The notes under the pieces were generated by a model. That model ran no database searches. It was given only the letters and a program-made list of their open reading frames with translations, and was not told the origin of the DNA. Made by a program: the position numbers and the translations under genes. This document shows positions 1 through 7,869 of a DNA stretch of 64,000 nucleotides, in pieces; positions within the stretch are counted from its first letter, which is position 1; the number at the start of each line of letters is the position of its first letter. The stretch spans positions 1-64,000 of the forward strand of contig CAUJIH010000011.1 in NCBI GenBank assembly GCA_963205275.1, in the 5' to 3' direction. Source of the DNA: Verrucomicrobiota bacterium (GTDB taxonomy: Bacteria > Verrucomicrobiota > Verrucomicrobiia > Verrucomicrobiales > DEV007).

Positions 1-53
1 GCATCTGGTGTGATTGTGCGGTTTTAAGTCATTCGTAGTCGTTCAGCCGATTC

Positions 54-100
54 GAAAAAGCGGTCTCGACCCACCGTGCTTCGCAGCACTTCGCACCGAG
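54..100. repeat. Degenerate REP-like hairpin remnant
   Basis: The stretch GAAAAAGCGGTCTCGACCCA followed by CCGTGCTTCGCAGCACTTCG resembles the intact REP-like copies at 3412-3452 and 6500-6539 (AAAAAGCGGTGTCGGGCC then ACCGCACTCC), with several substitutions. It sits just upstream of the restriction gene and would be the leftmost member of the repeat family in the window. The degeneracy makes this tentative. Confidence 0.4.
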
Positions 101-175
101 TATATCAAAAATGTCCTTGTCTTGAATCGCCCCAAACAAGATAGATAGAACAGGACGCTCTCTCCTACCGATCCC

Positions 176-3100
176 ATGTCGAACCATTTTTTTGACAAGC
201 CTATCCTCAACTCTCCCTACGATTATCCTTCTCGTCACTGGGAGCTGGATGATCAGGGACAGCCGACGCAAGAAGTCATCGAGTCTCGCCGCAAGTGCTC
301 GTACGTCACTCCGGTTCCTCAGCCAAAAAAGTCAAAAAAATCCTCACTAGCAGCGCAGCAGGATGACTTATTCGCAGAAAAGGTGGACGACATCATCGTC
401 GATGATCAGCTCTACGATCCCACCTCCATCGTCAACGAAGTGCGCGCAGCGGTGGATGCTTGGCGCAAGCTCCCCCACCCTCGCGACTGGGGCGTCACCC
501 CAGAAACCGCCCGCCTGCTCCAGTATTGGCGCACGCATGAGTTCACGGGCATTCGGCCCTTTTTCTGCCAAATCGAGGCCGTGGAAACAGCCATCTGGCT
601 GTCCGAAGTTGCTCGCAATTCCAGTAACAAAGCCCACAAGAAACTCTTCCAATACCTCGAAGCAGCCAATAGTCACTCCGACCTCTTCCGCCTCGCTCTC
701 AAGCTCGCCACTGGTGCGGGGAAAACCACCGTCATGGCCATGCTCATCGCCTGGCAAACGGTCAATGCCAACCACCGCCCGAACTCAAAGCACTATTCCA
801 ACGCCTTCCTCATCGTCGCGCCGGGCATCACCATCCGCGATCGCCTGCGCGTGCTGCTCCCGAACGATCCAGAAAGCTACTACTTCAATCGCGAGCTGGT
901 CCCCGCCGATATGCGCAAGGAGATCGAAAAAGCCCGCATCGTCATCACCAACTACCACGCCTTCCAGCGGCGGGAAAAAGTAAATCTGGCCACCGGAACA
1001 CGCGCACTCCTCAGAGGGCACGCTCCTTACGATCTAGACACACGGGAAAGCGAAGGCGAAATGGTGCGCCGAGTCGTCGGCTCGCTTATGGGGTGCAAAA
1101 ACATCATCGCCATCAACGACGAAGCCCACCACTGCTATCGCGACAAAAGGGGACCCGATGCCGTCGATTGGGAAGACGATCTGAAAGGCGATGACAAAAA
1201 AGTGGCTAAACAGCAAAATGAATACGCCCGGCTCTGGATCAATGGACTGGAGGCAGTCAAGCGCGTGCTCGGCATCTCCATCGTCTATGACCTCTCCGCC
1301 ACACCCTTTTACCTAGCTGGCTCCGGTTACCGCGAGGGCACCCTCTTCCCCTGGGTGATGTCCGATTTCTCGCTGATGGACGCCATCGAGTGCGGCATCG
1401 TCAAACTCCCCCGCGTCCCCATCGCCGACAACGTCCCCGACGCCGAGCACGCGATGCCCAAGCTCCGCCGGCTCTGGGACGCCATGAAGGACGCCAAGCA
1501 ATCGCTGCCAAAAATGGGACGCGGCACGAAGACGAGTTCTCACGATCCCCTCAGCCTACCTCCGCTCTTGATCACCGCCCTTGATGCCCTCTACGGCCAC
1601 TACGAGAAAACCTACCGAGCATGGAAAGACGCGGGGATTATCGAGCCACCGGTATTCATCGTCGTCTGCCAAAACACCAATATCTCCGACCTCGTCTACC
1701 GTTACATCTCCGGCTTTGAATACGAGTCGAAAAAAGACGGTACCATCCCACCACCATATCTGGGAAAATTCGAACTGTTCCGCAATTTCGATAGCAACGG
1801 CAACCGTCTCGCCCGCCCCAACGCCCTGCTCATCGACTCCGAGCAACTCGAATCTGGTGACGCATTGGATCCCGATTTCCGCCAATCTTTTGGCACAGAA
1901 ATCGAGCAATTCCGCCGCGATCTCATCCAGCGCAGCGGCAACCCACAAGCGGCTGAGAACATCGATGACGCTACCCTCCTGCGCGAGGTCATGAACACAG
2001 TTGGCAAGAAAGGTCGCCTCGGCGAGCAGATCCGCTGTGTCGTCTCCGTCTCCATGCTCACCGAGGGCTGGGATGCCAACAACGTCACCCACATCCTCGG
2101 CGTCCGTGCCTTTGGCACCCAGCTACTCTGCGAGCAAGTCGTCGGCCGGGGCCTGCGCCGCCGCTCCTACGAGCTCAATTCAGAGGGCCTCTTCGATGTC
2201 GAATACTCCGACATCCTCGGCATCCCCTTCGACTTCACGGCCAAGCCCGTCGTCGCCGGGCCCGAGCCACCGCCTCGCAGCACCCACGTACAGGCCGTCT
2301 CTCCCGAGCGCGACGACCTAGCCCTGAGCTACCCTCGCGTCATCGGCTATCGCGTCGAGCCACCGGGAAAAGACTTCACCGCCCAGTTCTCCGAGGACTC
2401 CACCCTCGTCCTCACCCCAGAAAACGTCGGTCCCACCCGCACCATCATTTCAGGCATTGCCGGGCAGACAGAGGAACTCACCGTCGAGCACCTGAAAAAT
2501 ATCCGCCCCTCCACCATCCTCCTCCGCCTCACCATGCACTTGCAGGAGACCAAGTTCCGAGACGAAAGCGGAGATACCTCCGATTTCGGATACTTCGGGG
2601 CCTTGAAACGCATCACCCGCCAGTGGCTCAATAACTACCTCAAGTGCGAGGGTGGCACCTACCCCGCCCAAGTGCTCATCCCCCAGTTCACCGATGAAGC
2701 CTGTAACCGCATCGCCAATGCCATCGTCGCCGCCAACCCGTCCCCCCAGTCGGTGCTCGCCATCCTCGATCCCTACAATCCCACGGGTTCTACCCACTTC
2801 GTCAACTTCCGCACCTCCAAAGGAACCTACCAAGCCGACCCCAAAAAATCACACATCAACTACGTCGTTCCGGACTCTGATTGGGAAACTCAATTTGCCA
2901 TGGCGGCCGAGCATCATCCGCAAGTCCTCGCCTACGCGAAAAACCAAGGACTCGGCCTCGAAGTTCCCTACCATTACAAAGGCCACGCTCACCGCTACCT
3001 TCCCGACTTCCTGCTCACAATCGACGACGGCCACGGCGCTGACGATCCGCTTCACCTCATCGTAGAAATCAAAGGCTACCGAGGCGAAAACGCCAAGGCC

Positions 3101-3301
3101 AAGGCCGATGCCATGAACACCCACTGGATTCCCGGCATCAACAACCTCAAAAAATTTGGTCGCTGGGTCTTTATCGAAATCACCCAGCCCTACACCATGG
3201 AAGAAGACCTCAGCGAGCTTATTCGCGAGGAAATGGACAAGAAACTCGCCGCATTACCTCACTCCGAAAGCGAAACCGAAATCGCCCTAGAATCAAAATG
3301 A
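176..3301 (+). CDS. Type III-like restriction enzyme: SF2 helicase with C-terminal PD-(D/E)XK nuclease (Res-type, BPTD_3080-like)
   Basis: This 1041-residue protein has the layout of a type III restriction subunit. Walker A is GAGKT near residue 180, the DEAH box is NDEAHH near 315, motif III is SATPF near 373, and motif VI is QVVGRGLRRR near 650. Close to the C-terminus, PDF (about 943) followed by VEIKG (about 962) matches a PD-(D/E)XK nuclease core. It would translocate on or cut unmodified DNA. The partner methyltransferase lies 219 bp downstream on the same strand, separated by a REP-like inverted repeat. Canonical type III loci have mod before res; here the order is reversed. I recall the family name BPTD_3080 from database annotation, so treat that label as memory and not a search result. 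The start is the first ATG of the open frame and gives a complete N-terminal region before the helicase core. No frameshift is seen. Confidence 0.85.
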   Translation: MSNHFFDKPILNSPYDYPSRHWELDDQGQPTQEVIESRRKCSYVTPVPQPKKSKKSSLAAQQDDLFAEKVDDIIVDDQLYDPTSIVNEVRAAVDAWRKLPHPRDWGVTPETARLLQYWRTHEFTGIRPFFCQIEAVETAIWLSEVARNSSNKAHKKLFQYLEAANSHSDLFRLALKLATGAGKTTVMAMLIAWQTVNANHRPNSKHYSNAFLIVAPGITIRDRLRVLLPNDPESYYFNRELVPADMRKEIEKARIVITNYHAFQRREKVNLATGTRALLRGHAPYDLDTRESEGEMVRRVVGSLMGCKNIIAINDEAHHCYRDKRGPDAVDWEDDLKGDDKKVAKQQNEYARLWINGLEAVKRVLGISIVYDLSATPFYLAGSGYREGTLFPWVMSDFSLMDAIECGIVKLPRVPIADNVPDAEHAMPKLRRLWDAMKDAKQSLPKMGRGTKTSSHDPLSLPPLLITALDALYGHYEKTYRAWKDAGIIEPPVFIVVCQNTNISDLVYRYISGFEYESKKDGTIPPPYLGKFELFRNFDSNGNRLARPNALLIDSEQLESGDALDPDFRQSFGTEIEQFRRDLIQRSGNPQAAENIDDATLLREVMNTVGKKGRLGEQIRCVVSVSMLTEGWDANNVTHILGVRAFGTQLLCEQVVGRGLRRRSYELNSEGLFDVEYSDILGIPFDFTAKPVVAGPEPPPRSTHVQAVSPERDDLALSYPRVIGYRVEPPGKDFTAQFSEDSTLVLTPENVGPTRTIISGIAGQTEELTVEHLKNIRPSTILLRLTMHLQETKFRDESGDTSDFGYFGALKRITRQWLNNYLKCEGGTYPAQVLIPQFTDEACNRIANAIVAANPSPQSVLAILDPYNPTGSTHFVNFRTSKGTYQADPKKSHINYVVPDSDWETQFAMAAEHHPQVLAYAKNQGLGLEVPYHYKGHAHRYLPDFLLTIDDGHGADDPLHLIVEIKGYRGENAKAKADAMNTHWIPGINNLKKFGRWVFIEITQPYTMEEDLSELIREEMDKKLAALPHSESETEIALESK

Positions 3302-3304
3302 CAT

Positions 3305-3452
3305 GCGCCGCAGGCTTTGGAGTGCGGTGGCCCGACACCGCTTTCCGTACAAACCCTACCATCTACCACCACCTAAAATCGCACCCTTTCCCCTCTACCG
3401 CCCAAGGCTCCGAAAAAGCGGTGTCGGGCCACCGCACTCCAAAGCGCCTCGC
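3305..3452. repeat. REP-like inverted repeat pair between res and mod
   Basis: CTTTGGAGTGCGGTGGCCCG... at 3315-3344 and its exact 30-bp reverse complement at 3415-3444 are separated by 70 bp. Each arm also folds alone (GCGGTG paired with CACCGC, six-base loop). The unit fills most of the 219-bp gap between the two restriction-modification genes. It could act as a transcription attenuator or mRNA stabiliser between res and mod. The same family recurs at 6393-6539, 7171-7789 and 9960-10005. Confidence 0.85.
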
Positions 3453-3520
3453 GCTGAACGCGTTGTACACTATCCCTGCACTAGCACTTCATAATTCATA
3501 ATTTCCCCAATCCTTTCCCC

Positions 3521-6349
3521 ATGTCCGCTCAACAGAAAAAGACCGTCGTCACTCAAAAGCACATCGATGCTACCCGCACCAACATCCCTACGGCGGAGAT
3601 GCAGTCTGTCGTGGATGATGAGGTGAAGCAGGCGATCGAACTCGCTTACGAAAATCGTAATCCGGACCTCGACCCGCAACTCGTCTGGCGGGGGAAATAC
3701 GACGCGGATCAACTCCTCGTCCAAGCGCCACCGCTCTACATCCAAGAGAAAATCCACCCCAAGGCGCTCATTGACGATCTCCAGCGCGTCACCCGCGAGA
3801 GTAAGGAGGAGCAAGGGCTGGAAACTCCCGATCTCTTTGCCGATTTCAATGGCTTCTCCAGCGAGGCAAAGACCGCCGACTTCTACCAGCACCACGGACA
3901 CTGGACCAACCGCATGATCTTGGGCGATTCCCTGCAAGTCATGGCCAGCCTCGCCGAGCGCGAGGGCCTGCGCGGCAAAGTGCAGTGTATCTACCTCGAC
4001 CCGCCCTACGGCATCAAGTTCAACTCGAACTTCCAGTGGTCCACCACCAGCCGCGATGTCAAAGACGGCAACAAAGATCACATCACCCGCGAGCCGGAAA
4101 TGGTCAAAGCCTTCCGTGATACCTGGCGCGATGGCATCCATTCCTACCTCAGCTACCTCCGCGATCGCCTCATCGTCGCCAAGGATTTGCTTACCGAATC
4201 AGGGTCTATTTTCGTGCAGATTGGCGATGAGAATGTTCATCGAGTACGGGCTGTGATGGATGAGGTGTTTGGGGAGGAGAATTTTGTGAGTATAATCACC
4301 TATGCAAAAACAACTGGCTTTTCAGGCAATACTTTATCGTCCATTGCAGACTATATAGTATGGTACGCTAAATCTAAGGACTCTGTTAAGTATAGACAGT
4401 CATTAATTAATAAAAGTGCGCACGGAGAAGGAAAATCAAAATATAGGCCGGGTCATACAATAACTGCATTACAACTTTTCCCGTTTGATCTGAATAGAGA
4501 GGCGGTTTCAGATCAATTGACTTCGCAAGGAGCTTCTCCAAACAGCGAGCAGAAGTGGGAATTTCAAGGTAAGATTTGGAATCCTTCAACAGGACTTCAC
4601 TGGAAAACTAGATTAGAAGGGCTAGATCGTCTAGCTCTAGCAAGTCGTGTAATGCCAGAAGGGAATTCTGTTCGATATGTTCGGTTTTTTGATGATTTTT
4701 CTGTTCAACCGCGTGTTAATGTATGGATGGATATTGGTGGAATTCAGAGTCGTTCAGATCCAAAAGTCTATGTTGTACAGACTGCAACCGAAGCCATCCA
4801 ACGCTGCCTCCTCATGGCCACCGATCCCGGCGACCTCGTGCTCGCCCCACCCTGCGGCTCCGGCACCACCGCCTACGTGGCCGAGCAGTGGGGACGACGT
4901 TGGATCACCATCGACACCTCGCGCGTTTCCCTCGCGCTAGCCCGCGCCCGCCTCATGGGAGCACGCTATCCCTACTACCTCCTCGCCGACTCCCGCGAGG
5001 GCCAGTTGAAAGAAGCCGAAGTCACCCGCAGCGTCCCCCGCGACGCGCCCACCTACGGCAAGATTTCCCACGGTTTCGTCTACGAACGCGTGCCCCACAT
5101 CATGCTGCGCGACATCGCCAACAACGCGGAAATCGATGTCATCTGGGACCAATTCGAGCGACAGCTCCAGCCCCTGCGCGAAGCACTGACTGCCGAACTT
5201 CCCCAAGGCTGGCTGGCCATCTACCGCAAGGCCCAAAAATACACCGCCGAGGTGCCCGTGGAGATTGCCGAGTGGGAGGTGCCCCGCGAGCGCCCCGCCG
5301 AGTGGCCGGAATCCACCCAGGCATGGCTCGATCAATTCTGGAAACTCCGCATCGCCCGCCAGAAGGAAATCGATGCCTCCATCGCCGCCAAGTCCGAGTC
5401 CGAATACCTCTACGACAAACCCTACGAGAACAAAAGTAAAGTCCGCGTGGCTAGCCCCTTCACCGTCGAATCCGTCTCCCCCCACCGCATGCTCCACGTG
5501 GGGCCAGAGGATGAAGTGATCGATCCTTGGAAAAAGGTCAACGAAGACCCCACCGAACTCAAGCGCATGCAGGACTTCACCACCCTCATGCTGGAGAACC
5601 TACGAACCGCTGGCGTGCAGCAAGCGCACAAAGAGAATCGGCTCCATTTTGACAGCATAGATGCCTTCCCCGGCAGCGGCTACGTCTGCGCCATAGGCAC
5701 CTACACCGAGGGCGAGAGCGAGAACGCCCCCACCCGCCGCGCCGCCATCCACATCGGCCCCGAGTTCGGCACCACCAGCCGCGAAGACCTCGTGGCCGCC
5801 GCCCGCGAGGCCGGCGACTTGCAGGCCGACATACTCCTCGCCTGCGCCTTCAACTACGACGCCCACGCCACCGAGTTCGAGCGACTCGGCAAAATCCCCG
5901 TCCTCAAAGCCCGCATGAACGCTGACATGCACATGGCCACCGATCTGAAGAAGACCAAGACCGCCAACCTCTTCGTCGTCTTTGGAGAGCCGGACGTAGA
6001 AGTGGAAAAGCTGGAAGGCGATCAGCTCCGCGTCCACCTCCACGGAGTGGATGTGTTCAAGCCCCAGACCGGCGAAGTCGTCAGCAGCGAACCCGACGAC
6101 ATCGCCTGTTGGATGGTAGACACCGACTACAACGAAGAGAGCTTTTTCGTTCGCCAAGCCTACTTTCTCGGTCAGAACGATCCCTACCAATCGCTCAAGA
6201 CCACCCTAAAAGCCGAGATCAACCGCGAGGCCTGGGAAACCCTCCGCAGCACCATCAGCCGCCCCTTCCCCCGCCCCGCCACCGGGCGCATCGCCGTCAA
6301 GGTCATCAACCACCTAGGCGACGAGGTAATGAAAGTGATTGCGGTGTGA
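3521..6349 (+). CDS. Site-specific DNA methyltransferase, beta class, long Mod-type subunit
   Basis: A 942-residue N6-adenine/N4-cytosine-type methyltransferase. Motif IV (DPPYG) lies near residue 160 and motif I (CGSGTT) near 445, so the order IV-TRD-I marks the beta class used by type III Mod subunits. It should protect host DNA from the upstream helicase-nuclease. At 942 residues it is much longer than a usual Mod of about 650; the extra part is a C-terminal region (about 500-942) with no motif I recognise. Two oddities are visible. Residues about 220-425, the expected target-recognition domain, are encoded by markedly AT-rich DNA (about 4190-4795) inside GC-rich flanks, as after domain exchange. 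Motif I reads LVLAPPCGSGTT where the family normally has Asp before the proline (D-P-x-x-G-S-G), which may affect cofactor binding. The frame is open throughout. Confidence 0.88.
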   Translation: MSAQQKKTVVTQKHIDATRTNIPTAEMQSVVDDEVKQAIELAYENRNPDLDPQLVWRGKYDADQLLVQAPPLYIQEKIHPKALIDDLQRVTRESKEEQGLETPDLFADFNGFSSEAKTADFYQHHGHWTNRMILGDSLQVMASLAEREGLRGKVQCIYLDPPYGIKFNSNFQWSTTSRDVKDGNKDHITREPEMVKAFRDTWRDGIHSYLSYLRDRLIVAKDLLTESGSIFVQIGDENVHRVRAVMDEVFGEENFVSIITYAKTTGFSGNTLSSIADYIVWYAKSKDSVKYRQSLINKSAHGEGKSKYRPGHTITALQLFPFDLNREAVSDQLTSQGASPNSEQKWEFQGKIWNPSTGLHWKTRLEGLDRLALASRVMPEGNSVRYVRFFDDFSVQPRVNVWMDIGGIQSRSDPKVYVVQTATEAIQRCLLMATDPGDLVLAPPCGSGTTAYVAEQWGRRWITIDTSRVSLALARARLMGARYPYYLLADSREGQLKEAEVTRSVPRDAPTYGKISHGFVYERVPHIMLRDIANNAEIDVIWDQFERQLQPLREALTAELPQGWLAIYRKAQKYTAEVPVEIAEWEVPRERPAEWPESTQAWLDQFWKLRIARQKEIDASIAAKSESEYLYDKPYENKSKVRVASPFTVESVSPHRMLHVGPEDEVIDPWKKVNEDPTELKRMQDFTTLMLENLRTAGVQQAHKENRLHFDSIDAFPGSGYVCAIGTYTEGESENAPTRRAAIHIGPEFGTTSREDLVAAAREAGDLQADILLACAFNYDAHATEFERLGKIPVLKARMNADMHMATDLKKTKTANLFVVFGEPDVEVEKLEGDQLRVHLHGVDVFKPQTGEVVSSEPDDIACWMVDTDYNEESFFVRQAYFLGQNDPYQSLKTTLKAEINREAWETLRSTISRPFPRPATGRIAVKVINHLGDEVMKVIAV

Positions 6350-6352
6350 GCG

Positions 6353-6375
6353 TGGGGGAGAAACACGCTCCCCCA
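6353..6375 (+). terminator. Hairpin just after mod
   Basis: TGGGGGAG, a seven-base loop and CTCCCCCA form an 8-bp GC-rich stem starting 4 bp after the mod stop codon. There is no T-run after it, so a classical intrinsic terminator is not assured. It could stall transcription or protect the 3' end of the res-mod transcript. Confidence 0.4.
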
Positions 6376-6392
6376 AAGCGGCACTACCCTTG

Positions 6393-6539
6393 GCGCGAAG
6401 CGCTTTGGAGTGCGGTGGCCTGACACCGCTTTCCGTAAAACCCTACCATCCACCCATCACCTAAAATCGACACTTTCCCTCCATCGCACACGCTCCCCCA
6501 AAGCGGCGCTTCACGCCGCACTCCAAAGCGCTTCGCGCA
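6393..6539. repeat. REP-like inverted pair downstream of the RAYT gene
   Basis: A left arm (6403-6432, CTTTGGAGTGCGGTGGCCTG...) and a right arm (6500-6528, AAAGCGGCGCTTCACGCCGC...) face each other and both extend into GCGCGAAGCG / CGCTTCGCGC. The left arm folds with a GCGGTG/CACCGC-type stem, the right arm with GCGGCG/CGCCGC. The right arm ends 5 bp before the transposase stop codon, so the RAYT gene is directly bordered by its presumed substrate. Confidence 0.85.
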
Positions 6540-6543
6540 CACA

Positions 6544-7098
6544 CTACCAGTCGCTAGCCACCTCGAAGTTATCTTTTACAGCAAGCTGATCCACCTTAAA
6601 ACTCTCAATCGTCTTTGCAGTCGCTGTATCCGCCGTACTTTCAAACCACCCTGCCGAGCACCACGGATACTGGTTCGCCACCGGAACCAACCCATGCCGA
6701 ACGGCATTATGATGCACATACTTCAGCCTTGCGTAGTAACTCTTCTGAAAGGTCAATCGAGTCTCCCAATAGTTATGCCACACTTTACGGCCCGGAGTCG
6801 CGTCCAATCGATTCACCCAGATGGCCATTTTTGTATGGAGGATCTGTAGCATTTCACTCAGATTTTCCGCTGTTTTCGGCGATTGCCCGACAAAATGATA
6901 ATGATTCGAAAACACCGCCCAAGCCTCAAGCTGCCAGTCAAAGTCACGTGCCACCTTGAGCAATCCTCGCTGGAGTACCGCTAATCGCTGTGCTCCTCGG
7001 AAGAAATGTTCATGTTGATAGCTTGCCGCCGTCACAATATACACTCCATTTTCTCCTATTTGATGGAGTGGTGCATGCGGCCACGGAGTATCGCTCAT
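6544..7098 (-). CDS. REP-associated tyrosine transposase (RAYT, Y1/TnpA-REP family)
   Basis: A 184-residue single-domain HUH transposase. The metal-binding HUH motif is NHYHF at residues 65-69. The catalytic tyrosine would lie in the segment SYYARLKYVHHNAV around 120-132, as in Y1 transposases. RAYTs nick and rejoin single-stranded REP hairpins and are thought to be domesticated enzymes that spread REP/BIME elements. Here REP-like repeats lie immediately on both sides (6393-6539 and 7171-7789), as expected for a RAYT and its cognate repeats. It is transcribed opposite to the restriction genes. Length is usual for the family and no disruption is visible. The ATG at 7098 gives a normal N-terminus. 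Confidence 0.88.
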   Translation of the reverse strand: MSDTPWPHAPLHQIGENGVYIVTAASYQHEHFFRGAQRLAVLQRGLLKVARDFDWQLEAWAVFSNHYHFVGQSPKTAENLSEMLQILHTKMAIWVNRLDATPGRKVWHNYWETRLTFQKSYYARLKYVHHNAVRHGLVPVANQYPWCSAGWFESTADTATAKTIESFKVDQLAVKDNFEVASDW

Positions 7099-7170
7099 TA
7101 CCCACGAGTCTCCCTAAATTACGAGTGATCGGTCAAGGAGATAGTGTCCTTATTTTTAGGATATGCGCAC

Positions 7171-7789
7171 GATACCCTCGGCGCGAAGCTGCATTACCAA
7201 TCAAACATTCCCGTCTACCGCCCAAGCCTCCAAAAAAGCGGCGCGAAGCGCTTTGGAGTGCGGTGGCCCGACACCGCTTTCCGTAAAACCCTACCATCCA
7301 CCCATTACCCAAAATCGCACACTTTCCCCTCTACCGCCATCCCCCCCCCAAAGCGGCGCTTTACGCCGCACTCCAAAGCCTGCGGCCCATGTACAGTGCG
7401 GGATACCCTCGGTGCGAAGCTGCATTACCAATCAAGCATTCCCCTCTACCGCCCGAGCCTCCAAAAAAGCGGCGCGAAGCGCTTTGGAGTGCGGTGGCCC
7501 GACACCGCTTTCCGTAAAAACCCCACCATCTACCCGTCACCCAAAATCGCACACATTCCCTCCATCGCACACCCTCCCCCAAAGCGGCGCTTCACGCCGC
7601 ACTCCAAAGCCTGCGGCGCATGTACAGTGCACGATACCCTCGGCGCGAAGCTGCATCACCGATCAAGCATTTCCCTCTACCGCCCGAGCCTCCGAAAAAG
7701 CGGCGCGAAGCGCTTTGGAGTGCGGTGGCCCGACACCGCTTTCCGTAAAAACCCCACCATCTACCCACCACCAATAACGCACACATTAC
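7171..7789. repeat. 231-bp tandem repeat (two full and one partial copy) carrying REP-like hairpins
   Basis: The marker GATACCCTCGGYGCGAAGCT begins at 7171, 7402 and 7633, a constant 231-bp period. Each full unit holds a GCGCGAAGCGCTTTGGAGTG...-type arm and an opposing AAAGCGGCGCTTYACGCCGC arm; the third unit breaks off near 7789 after its first arm. Copies differ by scattered substitutions. Because 231 is divisible by 3, long frames run through the array (7144-7842, 7163-7777) and give repetitive translations; I treat these as non-coding. The array separates the RAYT from the helicase gene. Confidence 0.9.
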
Positions 7790-7869
7790 ACATGGCGACT
7801 ATGCCAATGTATAGTATTCTCCTCATTGTGCTCGTCCCGTAGACTTTCTATAACATCATCCCCACAAGC

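Noticed and set aside
7171-7789. Possible CRISPR array
   Set aside because: The period is 231 bp with near-identical spacers; there are no short direct repeats with unique spacers, and no cas genes are present.
7144-7842. 232- and 204-residue plus-strand frames through the repeat array
   Set aside because: They are translations of the 231-bp tandem repeat; the frame stays open only because the period is a multiple of three.
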